NCBI RefSeq assembly: GCF_031202265.1
Contig: NZ_CP100605.1
Coordinates: 62,001 to 126,000 of the forward strand
Reading direction: 5' to 3'
Length of the DNA stretch: 64,000 nucleotides
Source: Bradyrhizobium sp. Ash2021
GTDB lineage: Bacteria; Pseudomonadota; Alphaproteobacteria; Rhizobiales; Xanthobacteraceae
A model generated the notes under the pieces. It worked only from the letters and a program-made list of their open reading frames with translations, did no database searches and was not told the origin of the DNA. Of this stretch, positions 36,704 through 45,536 are shown in pieces. How positions within the stretch are numbered: the stretch's first letter is position 1; each line of letters opens with the position of its first letter. Both the position numbers and the translations under genes were made by a program.

Positions 36704-37735
36704 TCATCGCAAACCCATTGATGGCGCTGGTTGACGGATGGCTCGTACGACGTTCTCCGGCTTGGGGGCTCCTGATTCGAAATCGCTTACGTTAGCCAGC
36801 GTGACCTCGGCGATTTGTCGCAGTGCCTCGTGCGTCAAGAACGCTTGGTGACCGGTAATTAGCGTGTTCGGAAAGGTCGTCAGGCGCTCAAACACATCGT
36901 CCTGTATGATCGCCGATGATCTATCCTTGAAGAACAGAGACCCTTCTTCCTCGTATACATCGATTCCTAGATACCACAGGTGGTCTCGTGTCTTCAGCGC
37001 ATCGATTGCTGCGCGGGCGTCTATCAGTGCGCCCCGTGAGGTATTGATCAACATCGACCCACGTTTCATCAAGGCAATCGTCTGCCTGTTAATCAAGTGC
37101 ATAGTTTCGGGTGTAAGGGGGCAATGTAACGACACAATGTCTGATTCCGACAGCAGCGATGCAAGATCGGTGTACTTCATGCCCTGCTCCACGCAGCGCG
37201 GGTTGCTGCGCATGTCGTAACCGAGCAACCTGCAGCCGAAGCCTTTCATGATTTGCGCCAGCGCGGCGCCGATCTTGCCCGTACCAACGACACCAACGGT
37301 CTTGCCTGCCATATTGAATCCGACCAGGCCATTCAGATCAAAGTTGCCGTCGCGAACGCGGTTATATGCGCGGTGGGTATTCCGGTTCAGTGTCATCATC
37401 AGAGCGACGGCGTGCTCGGCGACCGCCTGCGGCGAATAGGCGGGAACGCGTACTACCGCCATCTTCAACTGATGCGCGCGCGCTAGATCTACATTGTCGT
37501 AGCCGGCACACCGCAAGGCGATCAGTCGCGTCCCGTCCGCGGCGAGCTGCGATAGTGTCGCGCTATCCAAGACGTCGTTTACGAATACGCAAACAGCAGG
37601 GCACCCGGCCGCCACAGAGGCAGTGCTCCGACGCAACTTCTCCCTGTAAAAGATAATCTCGTGGTGGAATTGCTGATTGGCTTCGTCCAGAACATGACGT
37701 TCAAACTCCTGCGTGCTGAAGAAGGCAATTTTCAT
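36704..37735 (-). CDS. ldhA: D-lactate dehydrogenase / 2-hydroxyacid dehydrogenase
   Basis: A 343-residue NAD-dependent enzyme. The N-terminus MKIAFFSTQEFERHVLDEAN is typical of fermentative D-lactate dehydrogenase. The NAD motif is VGVVGTGKIGAALAQI, the catalytic Arg is in INTSRGALIDARA, and the Glu and His appear in VYEEEGSLFF and ITGHQAFLTHEAL. It interconverts pyruvate and D-lactate. With LutABC and malic enzyme nearby, this locus handles pyruvate, lactate and malate. Confidence 0.88.
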   Translation of the reverse strand: MKIAFFSTQEFERHVLDEANQQFHHEIIFYREKLRRSTASVAAGCPAVCVFVNDVLDSATLSQLAADGTRLIALRCAGYDNVDLARAHQLKMAVVRVPAYSPQAVAEHAVALMMTLNRNTHRAYNRVRDGNFDLNGLVGFNMAGKTVGVVGTGKIGAALAQIMKGFGCRLLGYDMRSNPRCVEQGMKYTDLASLLSESDIVSLHCPLTPETMHLINRQTIALMKRGSMLINTSRGALIDARAAIDALKTRDHLWYLGIDVYEEEGSLFFKDRSSAIIQDDVFERLTTFPNTLITGHQAFLTHEALRQIAEVTLANVSDFESGAPKPENVVRAIRQPAPSMGLR

Positions 37736-37796
37736 GGGGCGTCTCCCGAGCAGCTCATGCAGGAGGGGAACGGAAGACGAAGGCAAACGTCACCTA

Positions 37797-38324
37797 TCAT
37801 CGCTCCGGCTCCCCAGTGATCCTGAAAAAGACACGCGAGGCGATCCACTTACATGCAACGCCCACTGCGATTCCGACAACGGTGTCGATCAGGCGCAACA
37901 ATGGTTGATGCCATGCATTCAGGGGAGACATTCCCGCGACCACCATGACGACAGCGGTCGTTATGCCGGTCGTTACGATGTCGCCGCGTCGATTCAACAG
38001 CATCATCACCAGGGTTCCTAATCCGAGCAAGGCAGCCATACCCAGCGCGGTGAATGAAAAGAACCACAGGTAAACAAGGCACAGCGCAAAGCTCACGCAT
38101 GTGGCGATCAAACGCGCCAGCCCCGCCGAGAAACTGTCTCGGCGGGTTTCGCGGAACACGAACACGGTAGCAGCCACCGCCCACATCCCTCCCAGCAAAT
38201 CGGAGTCTCTGTCGCCAAGAGGCTGAAGCGCATGGGTAATGATCCAGTACGAGATCCCGCATGCGATGGCCATGTTCAGGGCGTAGACGACATCCCACAA
38301 GGAGAGTTTTTTTAGCTTACTCAC
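37797..38324 (-). CDS. FUSC-like (aromatic acid exporter type) membrane protein
   Basis: A 175-residue protein from GTG at 38324, which follows a GAGGAG site. Six helices are predicted, beginning LSLWDVVYALNMAIACGISY and including the conserved RETRRDSFSAGLARLIAT and LNRRGDIVTTGITTAVVMVV. It resembles a single FUSC_2 half module without the cytoplasmic domain. It sits between fumarase and D-lactate dehydrogenase, so it may export an organic acid. This role is inferred. Confidence 0.8.
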   Translation of the reverse strand: MSKLKKLSLWDVVYALNMAIACGISYWIITHALQPLGDRDSDLLGGMWAVAATVFVFRETRRDSFSAGLARLIATCVSFALCLVYLWFFSFTALGMAALLGLGTLVMMLLNRRGDIVTTGITTAVVMVVAGMSPLNAWHQPLLRLIDTVVGIAVGVACKWIASRVFFRITGEPER

Positions 38325-38373
38325 TGCATGCACTCCTCGCAAAAGCCGGATATGTCCTGGAGCATTTTCACGG

Positions 38374-39828
38374 CTATGCCCCGGCGAGACCGTGCCCGAC
38401 CATGTTCTCGGGGTTGACGATCTCATCGAAACGCTTCTCGTCGATGTAGCCGGACTGAAGGGCGGCCTCCTTCAAGCTCAGATCGTCGTCGTTGGCCTTG
38501 TGCGCGATCGCCGACGCTTTGTCGTAGCCGATAACCGGACTGAGTGCGGTAACCAGCATGAGCGAGCGCCCGACCGTCTCGTCGATGCGCTTGCGGTTGA
38601 GCCGCGTGCCCTCAACCGAGAAGCGCCGGAACTTCTCGCAAGCATCGCCCAGGATGGCCGCAGAATGCAGGAAATTGTTGATGATGACCGGGCGCATCGC
38701 ATTGAGCTCGAAGTTGCCCTGGCTGCCGGCGAACGCTACCGCGTTGTCCTCGCCGATCACCTCGATGCACACCATCACCATCGCCTCGCACTGGGTCGGG
38801 TTGACCTTGCCCGGCATGATCGAGGAGCCCGGCTCGTTTTCCGGCAGCAGGAGTTCGCCCAGACCGCACCGCGGGCCGGAGGCGAGCCAGCGCATATCGT
38901 TGGCGACCTTCATCAAGGCAACCGCAAGCCCGCGCAACGCCGCCATGGCGGCAACCATCCCGTCGAGCGAACCCTGGGCCGCGAACTTGTTGGGCGCGGT
39001 GATGAAGGGATGGCCGGTCAGCTCGGCGATCTTGGCCGCGATCTCCTGGCTGAAGCCCGCCGGTGCGTTGAGCCCGGTGCCGACGGCGGTGCCTCCTGCG
39101 GCCAGCTCGAAGAGGTCCTTCTCAGAGAAGCGGATACGCTCCAGCGCGTCGCGGATCTGATGCGCGTAACCCGACCATTCCTGTCCCACCGTCAGCGGTA
39201 CGGCATCCTGCAGATGCGTCCGCCCGGTCTTGACGACGTCGCTCCATTCCCTCGCCTTCGCCTCGATCGACTCAGCCAGCGCCTCCGCATACGGCAGCAA
39301 ATGCTCCTCAAGCTCTAGCACCGCGGCGATGTGCATCGCGGTCGGGAAGCTGTCGTTCGACGACTGCCCCATATTGACGTCGTCGTTGGGATGGACCGGC
39401 GACTTGCTGCCAATCTTGCCGCCGAGCAGCTGGATGGCGCGGTTCGACAGCACCTCGTTGACGTTCATGTTCGACTGGGTGCCCGATCCGGTCTGCCAGA
39501 CATAGAGCGGAAAATGCTCGTCGAGCTTGCCTGTGATGGCCTCGTCGGCAGCGCGTACGATGGCATCCGTTTTCCGTTGGGGCAGCCGGCCGGCCGCGGC
39601 GTTGACCAGCGCCGCCGCCTTCTTCACGTAGCCGTAGGCATAATAGACGCGCTTCGGCATGTGGTCGTCGCCGATCGAGAAATGGACAAGACTGCGCTGC
39701 GTCTGCGCGCCCCAGTAGCGGTCGGCCGGCACGTCGATGCCGCCCATCGAGTCGGTTTCATGACGTTTGCCGGTCGCATTGATGCCGATCGGGGTATCGA
39801 GCAAGATGGGAGTTACTGCTTCGTTCAT
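38374..39828 (-). CDS. fumC: Fumarase, class II
   Basis: A 484-residue enzyme of normal length. The N-terminal DRYWGAQTQRSLVHFSIG, the TGSGTQSNMNVNEV segment, HPNDDVNMGQSSND and the signature GSSIMPGKVNPTQ are all intact. It hydrates fumarate to malate and is iron-independent. The start MNEAVTPILLD has AAGGAG upstream. The next gene upstream is malic enzyme, so fumarate could be converted through malate to pyruvate by adjacent gene products. Confidence 0.95.
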   Translation of the reverse strand: MNEAVTPILLDTPIGINATGKRHETDSMGGIDVPADRYWGAQTQRSLVHFSIGDDHMPKRVYYAYGYVKKAAALVNAAAGRLPQRKTDAIVRAADEAITGKLDEHFPLYVWQTGSGTQSNMNVNEVLSNRAIQLLGGKIGSKSPVHPNDDVNMGQSSNDSFPTAMHIAAVLELEEHLLPYAEALAESIEAKAREWSDVVKTGRTHLQDAVPLTVGQEWSGYAHQIRDALERIRFSEKDLFELAAGGTAVGTGLNAPAGFSQEIAAKIAELTGHPFITAPNKFAAQGSLDGMVAAMAALRGLAVALMKVANDMRWLASGPRCGLGELLLPENEPGSSIMPGKVNPTQCEAMVMVCIEVIGEDNAVAFAGSQGNFELNAMRPVIINNFLHSAAILGDACEKFRRFSVEGTRLNRKRIDETVGRSLMLVTALSPVIGYDKASAIAHKANDDDLSLKEAALQSGYIDEKRFDEIVNPENMVGHGLAGA

Positions 39829-39899
39829 TGTATCGTCTCCTTCAATGAATCGTGGGTTATCGGGGTTGGGCGGCCTTGACCGGCCGCCCGGGCACTCCA

Positions 39900-41552
39900 T
39901 CAGTATTGAGGCTTGTAGAGCTGACCCTCGATCCAGGCGCGGATGTCGCGCGGGCGCTCTACTTGCGCCAGGCCCTGGTCGAACATGAACTCCGCGACGC
40001 GGACTGCCGTGGTCACTTCCTGCTCCAGGATGCTGTCCTGACTGGGAAACAGCATGCCTTTGGCGCGCAGCTCAGGGCCGACCTGGTCTGCGCATGCCTG
40101 AGCGGCCGCGATGAAGCAGGCGTCAGTGATTCGCCGCGGCCGCGCCACGTAGGTGGCGAGGCCAACCGCCGGGAAGATGTAGAAGTTGTTGGCCTGACCG
40201 GGGTGAAAGGTTTTGCCGTTCACCGTCACATCCGGAAACTGTACTCCGGCCGCAAACAGAGCCTTGCCCTTTGACCAGGTGTAGGCCTGCTCGGCAGAGC
40301 ATTCCGCCTTTTCGGTCGGGTTGGAGAGCGCGAAGATGATGGGCCGCTCGTTGAGCCGGCTCATCGCCTCGACGACCTGCTGAGTAAACGCGCCGCCCTT
40401 GGTGCTGACGCCTATCAGCACCGTTGGCTTCAACGCTTCGATGGTTTGCACAAGATCTTTCGACGGCGCAGCCTTGTGCGCGTACACCTTCTGATCTTCC
40501 GAGAGGTCGGAGCGGGACGGCTCGAGCAGACCATCGATGTCGAACATCGAGATGCGGCGGCGCGCTTCGTCCTGGGACAACCCTTTTTCCTGTATGGCAG
40601 CTGCGATAAGACCGGCGATGCCGATTCCCGCCGACCCGGCACCCAGGAACAGGATGCGCTGGTCAGTCAGCGGCGCGTCAACGATCTGCAATGCAGTTAT
40701 CAGTCCTGCAAGCGCCACGCTGGCAGTGCCCTGGATGTCATCATTGTAGCACAACACCTTGTCGCCGTACCGCTTGAGCATCCGAATGGCGTCGGTGCCC
40801 TTCCAGTCTTCGAAATGGATGCAGCAGTCGGGAAAGACCTCCTGAACCGCTTGCACGAATTCGTCGGTCAGCTCGTCCAGTTCCTGATCCGACGGAGGCG
40901 GCTCCCGTAACCCGAGATAGAGCGGATCGGCGCGCAGCACCTCGTTGGTCGTGCCGATGTCGAGCAGCACCGGAAGCAGGCTCGTCGGCGGCACCGCTGC
41001 ACACGCCGTGTAGAGCTGCAGCTTGCCGATCGGAATGCCCATGCCGTTGGCGCCTATGTCACCGAGGCCGAGGATGCGCCCGCCGGTGGAGACGCAGATG
41101 AAACGGATGTCCTGCTGCGGCCAGTTGCGCAGAACCTCGGCGATGCGACCCTTCATGTGGCGGCTGATGTACATGCCGCGGGCGCGTCGATAGATGTGGC
41201 CAAAAGTGAGACAGGCATAGGCCACGGTCGGGTCATAGAGGATCGGTATGAAGCGCGCGGGATCAGACATCACCGCGCGGTAGAACAGCGTCTCATTCCG
41301 GTCCGATAGGCCGCTAAGATAGACGTAGCGTTCGAGGTCGGTCGGCTTTGCCTCCAGGTGTCCCAGCACGCGCTCGACCTGACGGTCAATGGTTTCCACC
41401 GAATTCGGCAGAAGACCTTCAAGCCCATAGCGGCTGCGCTCCTCTAGCGTGAAGGCCGTACCCTTATTGCGGGCGGGATCGCCCAGCAACGCAATACCCT
41501 GCAGAATATCCAGGTGCTTGTTCTTAGCGGTAATCTTTGCTCGTTCATTCAT
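39900..41552 (-). CDS. maeA: NAD-dependent malic enzyme
   Basis: A 550-residue protein of the large malic enzyme type. The N-terminal domain shows AFTLEERSRYGLEGLLP and FIPILYDPTVAYACLTFG. The NAD domain has ILFLGAGSAGIGIAGLI, with ALSNPTEKAECSAEQAY further on. It oxidatively decarboxylates malate to pyruvate. The start MNERAKITAKN at 41552 is 37 nt after the lutC stop. All conserved parts appear intact. Confidence 0.93.
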   Translation of the reverse strand: MNERAKITAKNKHLDILQGIALLGDPARNKGTAFTLEERSRYGLEGLLPNSVETIDRQVERVLGHLEAKPTDLERYVYLSGLSDRNETLFYRAVMSDPARFIPILYDPTVAYACLTFGHIYRRARGMYISRHMKGRIAEVLRNWPQQDIRFICVSTGGRILGLGDIGANGMGIPIGKLQLYTACAAVPPTSLLPVLLDIGTTNEVLRADPLYLGLREPPPSDQELDELTDEFVQAVQEVFPDCCIHFEDWKGTDAIRMLKRYGDKVLCYNDDIQGTASVALAGLITALQIVDAPLTDQRILFLGAGSAGIGIAGLIAAAIQEKGLSQDEARRRISMFDIDGLLEPSRSDLSEDQKVYAHKAAPSKDLVQTIEALKPTVLIGVSTKGGAFTQQVVEAMSRLNERPIIFALSNPTEKAECSAEQAYTWSKGKALFAAGVQFPDVTVNGKTFHPGQANNFYIFPAVGLATYVARPRRITDACFIAAAQACADQVGPELRAKGMLFPSQDSILEQEVTTAVRVAEFMFDQGLAQVERPRDIRAWIEGQLYKPQY

Positions 41553-41589
41553 GTCTTTCTTCTCCTGTGTTGAAGAGATCGCTTTGGCG

Positions 41590-42186
41590 TTAAGGAGTTC
41601 TGGCGATCGGCAGAACAGAGAGCGAGCGGACACCCTGCGCGCCATGGATGAGCACGCCCTCGATGTCCGCGGTGGCGGATGGGCCAGTGTGGAAGCTGGC
41701 ATAGTGCCTGTCGCGGAATTCCGGCCGGCGATAGGCATGATGCAGATTGACGGCGATGTCGGCGGGATCGAGCAGCACGATCAGGTGCTGTGCGAGGTAA
41801 GCAAGCGCGTTGATGCTTAGGTCCGTTTCGGTCAGGAGCACGGAGCCGGTCTCGGCCACGGCGAAGGAAGCGCGGACGATCGCGAGATCCACGTCCGCCA
41901 GATCCTGCGGCGCGCCGACGCCTGCGATATCCCGGTTGCCGGCGATCTCCGGCACCATCGAGCAGACGATTTTGGCGCTCGCGATCTTCGCCCGCACGGG
42001 GGCTAGAGGATCGCCCGAGTCCGGAGGATCGAGAAATATGCCTCCCATACGTTCCAAACTGGGCTTGAACGTAGAGAGAAGCGATGCCGGTGCATTATTG
42101 TCGAACAGTGGAACAACCGGCAGCGGTCGGTCAACTTGCGGCAGGTTGGCCTGGATCGACGCCAGGATATCGTCGCGGCTGGTCAT
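41590..42186 (-). CDS. lutC: Lactate utilization protein C (LUD domain)
   Basis: A 198-residue LUD-domain protein. It starts MTSRDDILASIQANLPQVD and contains VRASFAVAETGSVLLTET and ASFHTGPSATADIEGVLIHG, both typical of LutC/YkgG. It works with LutA and LutB to oxidise L-lactate to pyruvate at the membrane. The start overlaps the lutB stop by 4 nt, confirming coupled translation. Confidence 0.93.
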   Translation of the reverse strand: MTSRDDILASIQANLPQVDRPLPVVPLFDNNAPASLLSTFKPSLERMGGIFLDPPDSGDPLAPVRAKIASAKIVCSMVPEIAGNRDIAGVGAPQDLADVDLAIVRASFAVAETGSVLLTETDLSINALAYLAQHLIVLLDPADIAVNLHHAYRRPEFRDRHYASFHTGPSATADIEGVLIHGAQGVRSLSVLPIARTP

Positions 42187-43739
42187 TGTTTGCCTCCGCG
42201 GTTCGCCTTGTACCAGCTGTGGAATGTTTGCTTTGGCGGATGCGGCACCTCGCGGTGCTTTCCCCAGGCATTAAGGCCGTTGTAGATAACGAAGCGCGGC
42301 AGGTGCGCCAGCGCAACATCGGCCGAGGCGATCGCGGCACGATAGGCTATGGGACGAGACAGCAACTCGCCGGCGGCCTTCATCGCGGCCTTCTTGACCA
42401 GCGGGACATCGTGCCGCTTCACCAATTCCCTTCGCCAGGCATAGATCTGCTCGTGGATATTGATCTTCACCGGGCAGACATTGGTGCAACTGCCATTGAG
42501 CGATGAGGCGAAGGGCAGGTTGCTGTATTTGCGTGCGTTGAAGGTCGGATCGATGATGAGGCCAATCGGTCCGGAATAGGTTGCGCCGTAGCTCAAGCCG
42601 CCGCTGCGCCGGTAGACCGGGCAGGTGTTCATGCAGGCGCCGCAGCGAATGCATTTGAGCGAAGTCCAAAACTCTTCGAGGCCGAGCCGCTCGGAGCGGC
42701 CGTTATCCACCAGCACCACATGCATCTCGCCGCCTGCCCGCGGGCCGCGGAAGTGCGAGGTGTATTGGGTCATCGGCGAGCCCAGCGCGCTGCGCGACAA
42801 CAGGCGAACAAGCACCGCCAGGTGTTCCAAACGGGGAATGATCTTCTCGATGCCGATCGAGGCGATATGCAGCTTCGGTACATTGGCCGACAAGTCGGCA
42901 TTGCCCTCGTTGGTGCAGACGACAAACGTGCCGGTCTCCGCGACGACGAAATTGCCTCCCGTCATGCCGGCGTCGGCCGCAAGGATCAGCGGGCGCGTCG
43001 CCTCACGCTGCGCTTCCGCGAGATAATGGACGTCGCTGTTGTCGGGGTCCGTGCCGATCGTGTTGGCGAACACGTTCGCCACATCGGTCCGAAGCTTGTG
43101 CACGGCCGGCACCACGACATGGCTCGGGTCTTCCTTGTCGAGCTGCTGGATGCGCTCGCCAAGGTCGGTCTCGACCACCTCGATCCCGACCGAGGCCATG
43201 TAAGCGCGGAAGCCGCACTCCTCGGTCAGCATCGATTTGCTCTTGATCAGCGATTTCGCGCCGTGGTCGCTGAGGATACCGTGAACGATCCGATTGTGCT
43301 CGGCCGCGTCGCGTGCCCAGTGCACATGAATGCCATTCGCCCGCGCACGCGTCTCGAACTGATCTAGGTATTCATCGAGGTGGGTAAGCGTGTGCTCCTT
43401 GATGGCAGAGGCAAGCGCCCGGAGCTCTTCCCATTCGGGAATGTGGTGCATTTCCCGATCGCGCTTCTGACGAAGATCCCAGAGGCGCTCGTCATGCATC
43501 TTTTCGTGCTCGGGCGCGGCAATGAAGCGGCCGGCCGCTTCCGCCTGGTTGACCGGCCGATTGCCGTGGACCTTCGCGCCGCGCGGCTGCGGTTCAGGCC
43601 GCGAGCGAAGTGGCTTCGAGGCGCCCTCGGCGTGATCGAGGCGGTGGCCGTTGCGGTAGATGCCATAAGCGTCTTCGCCAGCCAGCACCTCGGGATGCAG
43701 CATGGAGTTATCGAGCAACTGCTCAGGAGAGATGCTCAT
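42183..43739 (-). CDS. lutB: Lactate utilization iron-sulfur protein B
   Basis: A 518-residue protein. A LUD domain (ECGFRAYMASVGIEVVETDL ... VVAETGTFVVCTNEGNADL) precedes a ferredoxin-like part with C363, C366, C369 and C373 (CIRCGACMNTCP). The second cluster motif reads SLNGSCTNVCPVKI: its first usual Cys is Asn (codon AAT), which may be normal in this lineage or may change the cluster. The start MSISPEQLLD at 43739 overlaps lutA by 4 nt. It is a little longer than typical LutB. Confidence 0.93.
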   Translation of the reverse strand: MSISPEQLLDNSMLHPEVLAGEDAYGIYRNGHRLDHAEGASKPLRSRPEPQPRGAKVHGNRPVNQAEAAGRFIAAPEHEKMHDERLWDLRQKRDREMHHIPEWEELRALASAIKEHTLTHLDEYLDQFETRARANGIHVHWARDAAEHNRIVHGILSDHGAKSLIKSKSMLTEECGFRAYMASVGIEVVETDLGERIQQLDKEDPSHVVVPAVHKLRTDVANVFANTIGTDPDNSDVHYLAEAQREATRPLILAADAGMTGGNFVVAETGTFVVCTNEGNADLSANVPKLHIASIGIEKIIPRLEHLAVLVRLLSRSALGSPMTQYTSHFRGPRAGGEMHVVLVDNGRSERLGLEEFWTSLKCIRCGACMNTCPVYRRSGGLSYGATYSGPIGLIIDPTFNARKYSNLPFASSLNGSCTNVCPVKINIHEQIYAWRRELVKRHDVPLVKKAAMKAAGELLSRPIAYRAAIASADVALAHLPRFVIYNGLNAWGKHREVPHPPKQTFHSWYKANRGGKQ

Positions 43740-44479
43740 GCGTTGGCTCCGTTCAATATTTCGGCGATGTGGATGAACTTGAGCGGCACGCCGATGCGCT
43801 CGGCGCAGCCTTGCTGATGCATCAGGCATGAGCTATCGGCCGATACGATGTACTCGGCACCGGCGCGGGCATGATCGCTGACCTTGTCGTATCCCATCTT
43901 GGTGGAAACGACTTCCTCGAACACCGAGAAGGTGCCCCCGAAGCCGCAACACTCGTCCGGTCTCGCCGGCTTGACGAATTCGATCCCGTCCACCTTCGAC
44001 AGCAGGTCCATTGGCTTGGAGAAAAATGGCTCATGCAGCTCGGAGGGTGTCGCGTGCTTGAGCCGGCGCAAGGTGCCGCAGCTGTTGTGCAGGCCGACAC
44101 GATGCGGGAACCCGGCCCACGGAAACGCATCCACCTTCAGGATGTCGTGGAGAAACTCGACCAGCTCGTAGGTGCGGGCACGAACCACCTTCACCTCGGC
44201 GCTCTGCTCGATGGCGTCGAAATTGTCGCGCACATGGTGAACACAACTACCGGACGGCCCTACGACGTAATCGAAGCCGGAGAAATTGCGCACGAACAGG
44301 GCCTCGGTAGCGGCACATTCGGCGTTGAACCCGCTATTGGCCATCGGTTGTCCACAACAGGTCTGGTCGCGAGGATATACGACCTCGTGGCCGAAGCGCT
44401 CGAGTAACTCGAGGGTCGCGATGCCGACTTTCGGAAAGAAAGCATCGATATAACAGGGGATGAAAAGTCCAATTCGCAT
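43736..44479 (-). CDS. lutA: Lactate utilization protein A (CCG-domain)
   Basis: A 247-residue protein with two cysteine-rich CCG domains: TCCGQPMANSGFN and ECCGFGGTFSV, together with HNSCGTLRR and SADSSCLMHQQG. This matches LutA/YkgE, the electron-transfer subunit of the L-lactate oxidation complex. It is the first of the lut genes, 61 nt after cioB, so it may be transcribed together with the quinol oxidase that could take its electrons. Confidence 0.93.
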   Translation of the reverse strand: MRIGLFIPCYIDAFFPKVGIATLELLERFGHEVVYPRDQTCCGQPMANSGFNAECAATEALFVRNFSGFDYVVGPSGSCVHHVRDNFDAIEQSAEVKVVRARTYELVEFLHDILKVDAFPWAGFPHRVGLHNSCGTLRRLKHATPSELHEPFFSKPMDLLSKVDGIEFVKPARPDECCGFGGTFSVFEEVVSTKMGYDKVSDHARAGAEYIVSADSSCLMHQQGCAERIGVPLKFIHIAEILNGANA

Positions 44480-44540
44480 GTGTCACTCCATTGTCTTGCT
44501 AAGCACGGCGCAGATGTCTCAGTTTCAAGTGCCTTCCGTT

Positions 44541-45536
44541 CTAATAAGGGTCTGCCGGCCCCGCGACTTTGCCTCTGAACACGGTCAGGCTGATCACGGT
44601 ATAGAGCAGCATGAGCGGGAACACGAAGAGACCCGCTCCCCAAAACATGAAGGCAAGGCTCGAGTGAGGGGCGGCCGCCTGTTCGATCGTGATCGAGAAC
44701 GGGATCATGTAGGGCCAGAACGAAATCGCCAGCGTGCAAAAGGCCGCCACGAAAATGACAGCAACCATAGGGAACGGCAGCGCGTGCTCACGACGGCGGT
44801 GAACGCCGGCGACGAGCACGATTGCGGCCCAGGCGCCGACCGCTGGAAAGAAAAACAAGGAAGGTCGGTCGAGCCATCGCGCCATCACCGCAAGGTCCCT
44901 GGCCAGTGCATAGGCGAACACGGCGATGAGGAAGACGAGCAGCGCTACCGACAGATATGGGATGAGGCGATAGGCCTGGTCGCGGACCTCGTCGTTGCGT
45001 TTCCCCACAAGCCACGAGGCACCAAGCAGCGCGTAGCCGATACACAGACCGATGCCACAAAGCACCGCAAAGGGACTGAGCCAGCCGAATTCGCCGCCAG
45101 CGTACCGGACGCCGGAGATCGGCAGACCCTCCACGAGAGCGCCCACCATCAGGCCCTGCATGAATGATGCGATGAGCGAGCCTCCTGCAAAGCTTGCGTT
45201 CCAGATCCAGCGCAGTCGCTTGGCCTCGTACCGAAACTGAAAGGCCACGCCGCGCAGGATCAGCCCCGCCAGCATCAGTAGAACCGGGAGATAAAACGCC
45301 GACATCAGGATTGAATAGACGACCGGAAAGGCGCCCCAGAGGATCACGCCCGAGACGATAAGCCACGTTTCGTTGCCGTCCCAGATTGGCGCCACCGCGC
45401 TGATCATGGCATGTCTTCGCGGCTCGCCGCCGGCTACACCGAAGAGCATGCCGACCCCAAGGTCGAAACCGTCCAGTAGCACGTAAATGAGAATGCTAAC
45501 GGCCAGGAGTGTCACCCAGAACATGATCATGGCCAT
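44541..45536 (-). CDS. cioB: Cyanide-insensitive quinol oxidase subunit II
   Basis: A 331-residue membrane protein of the CydB family. Hallmarks are YVLLDGFDLGVGMLFG, PIWDGNETWLIVSGVILWGA and WNASFAGGSLIASFMQG. About eight helices are expected. The start overlaps the cioA stop by 10 nt. With CioA it forms a bd-type oxidase that reduces oxygen to water with quinol. Confidence 0.92.
   Translation of the reverse strand: MAMIMFWVTLLAVSILIYVLLDGFDLGVGMLFGVAGGEPRRHAMISAVAPIWDGNETWLIVSGVILWGAFPVVYSILMSAFYLPVLLMLAGLILRGVAFQFRYEAKRLRWIWNASFAGGSLIASFMQGLMVGALVEGLPISGVRYAGGEFGWLSPFAVLCGIGLCIGYALLGASWLVGKRNDEVRDQAYRLIPYLSVALLVFLIAVFAYALARDLAVMARWLDRPSLFFFPAVGAWAAIVLVAGVHRRREHALPFPMVAVIFVAAFCTLAISFWPYMIPFSITIEQAAAPHSSLAFMFWGAGLFVFPLMLLYTVISLTVFRGKVAGPADPY

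Noticed and set aside
38392..39318. Long open frame antisense to fumC
   Set aside because: FumC on the other strand is complete with all signatures; the antisense frame follows from GC-rich third positions.
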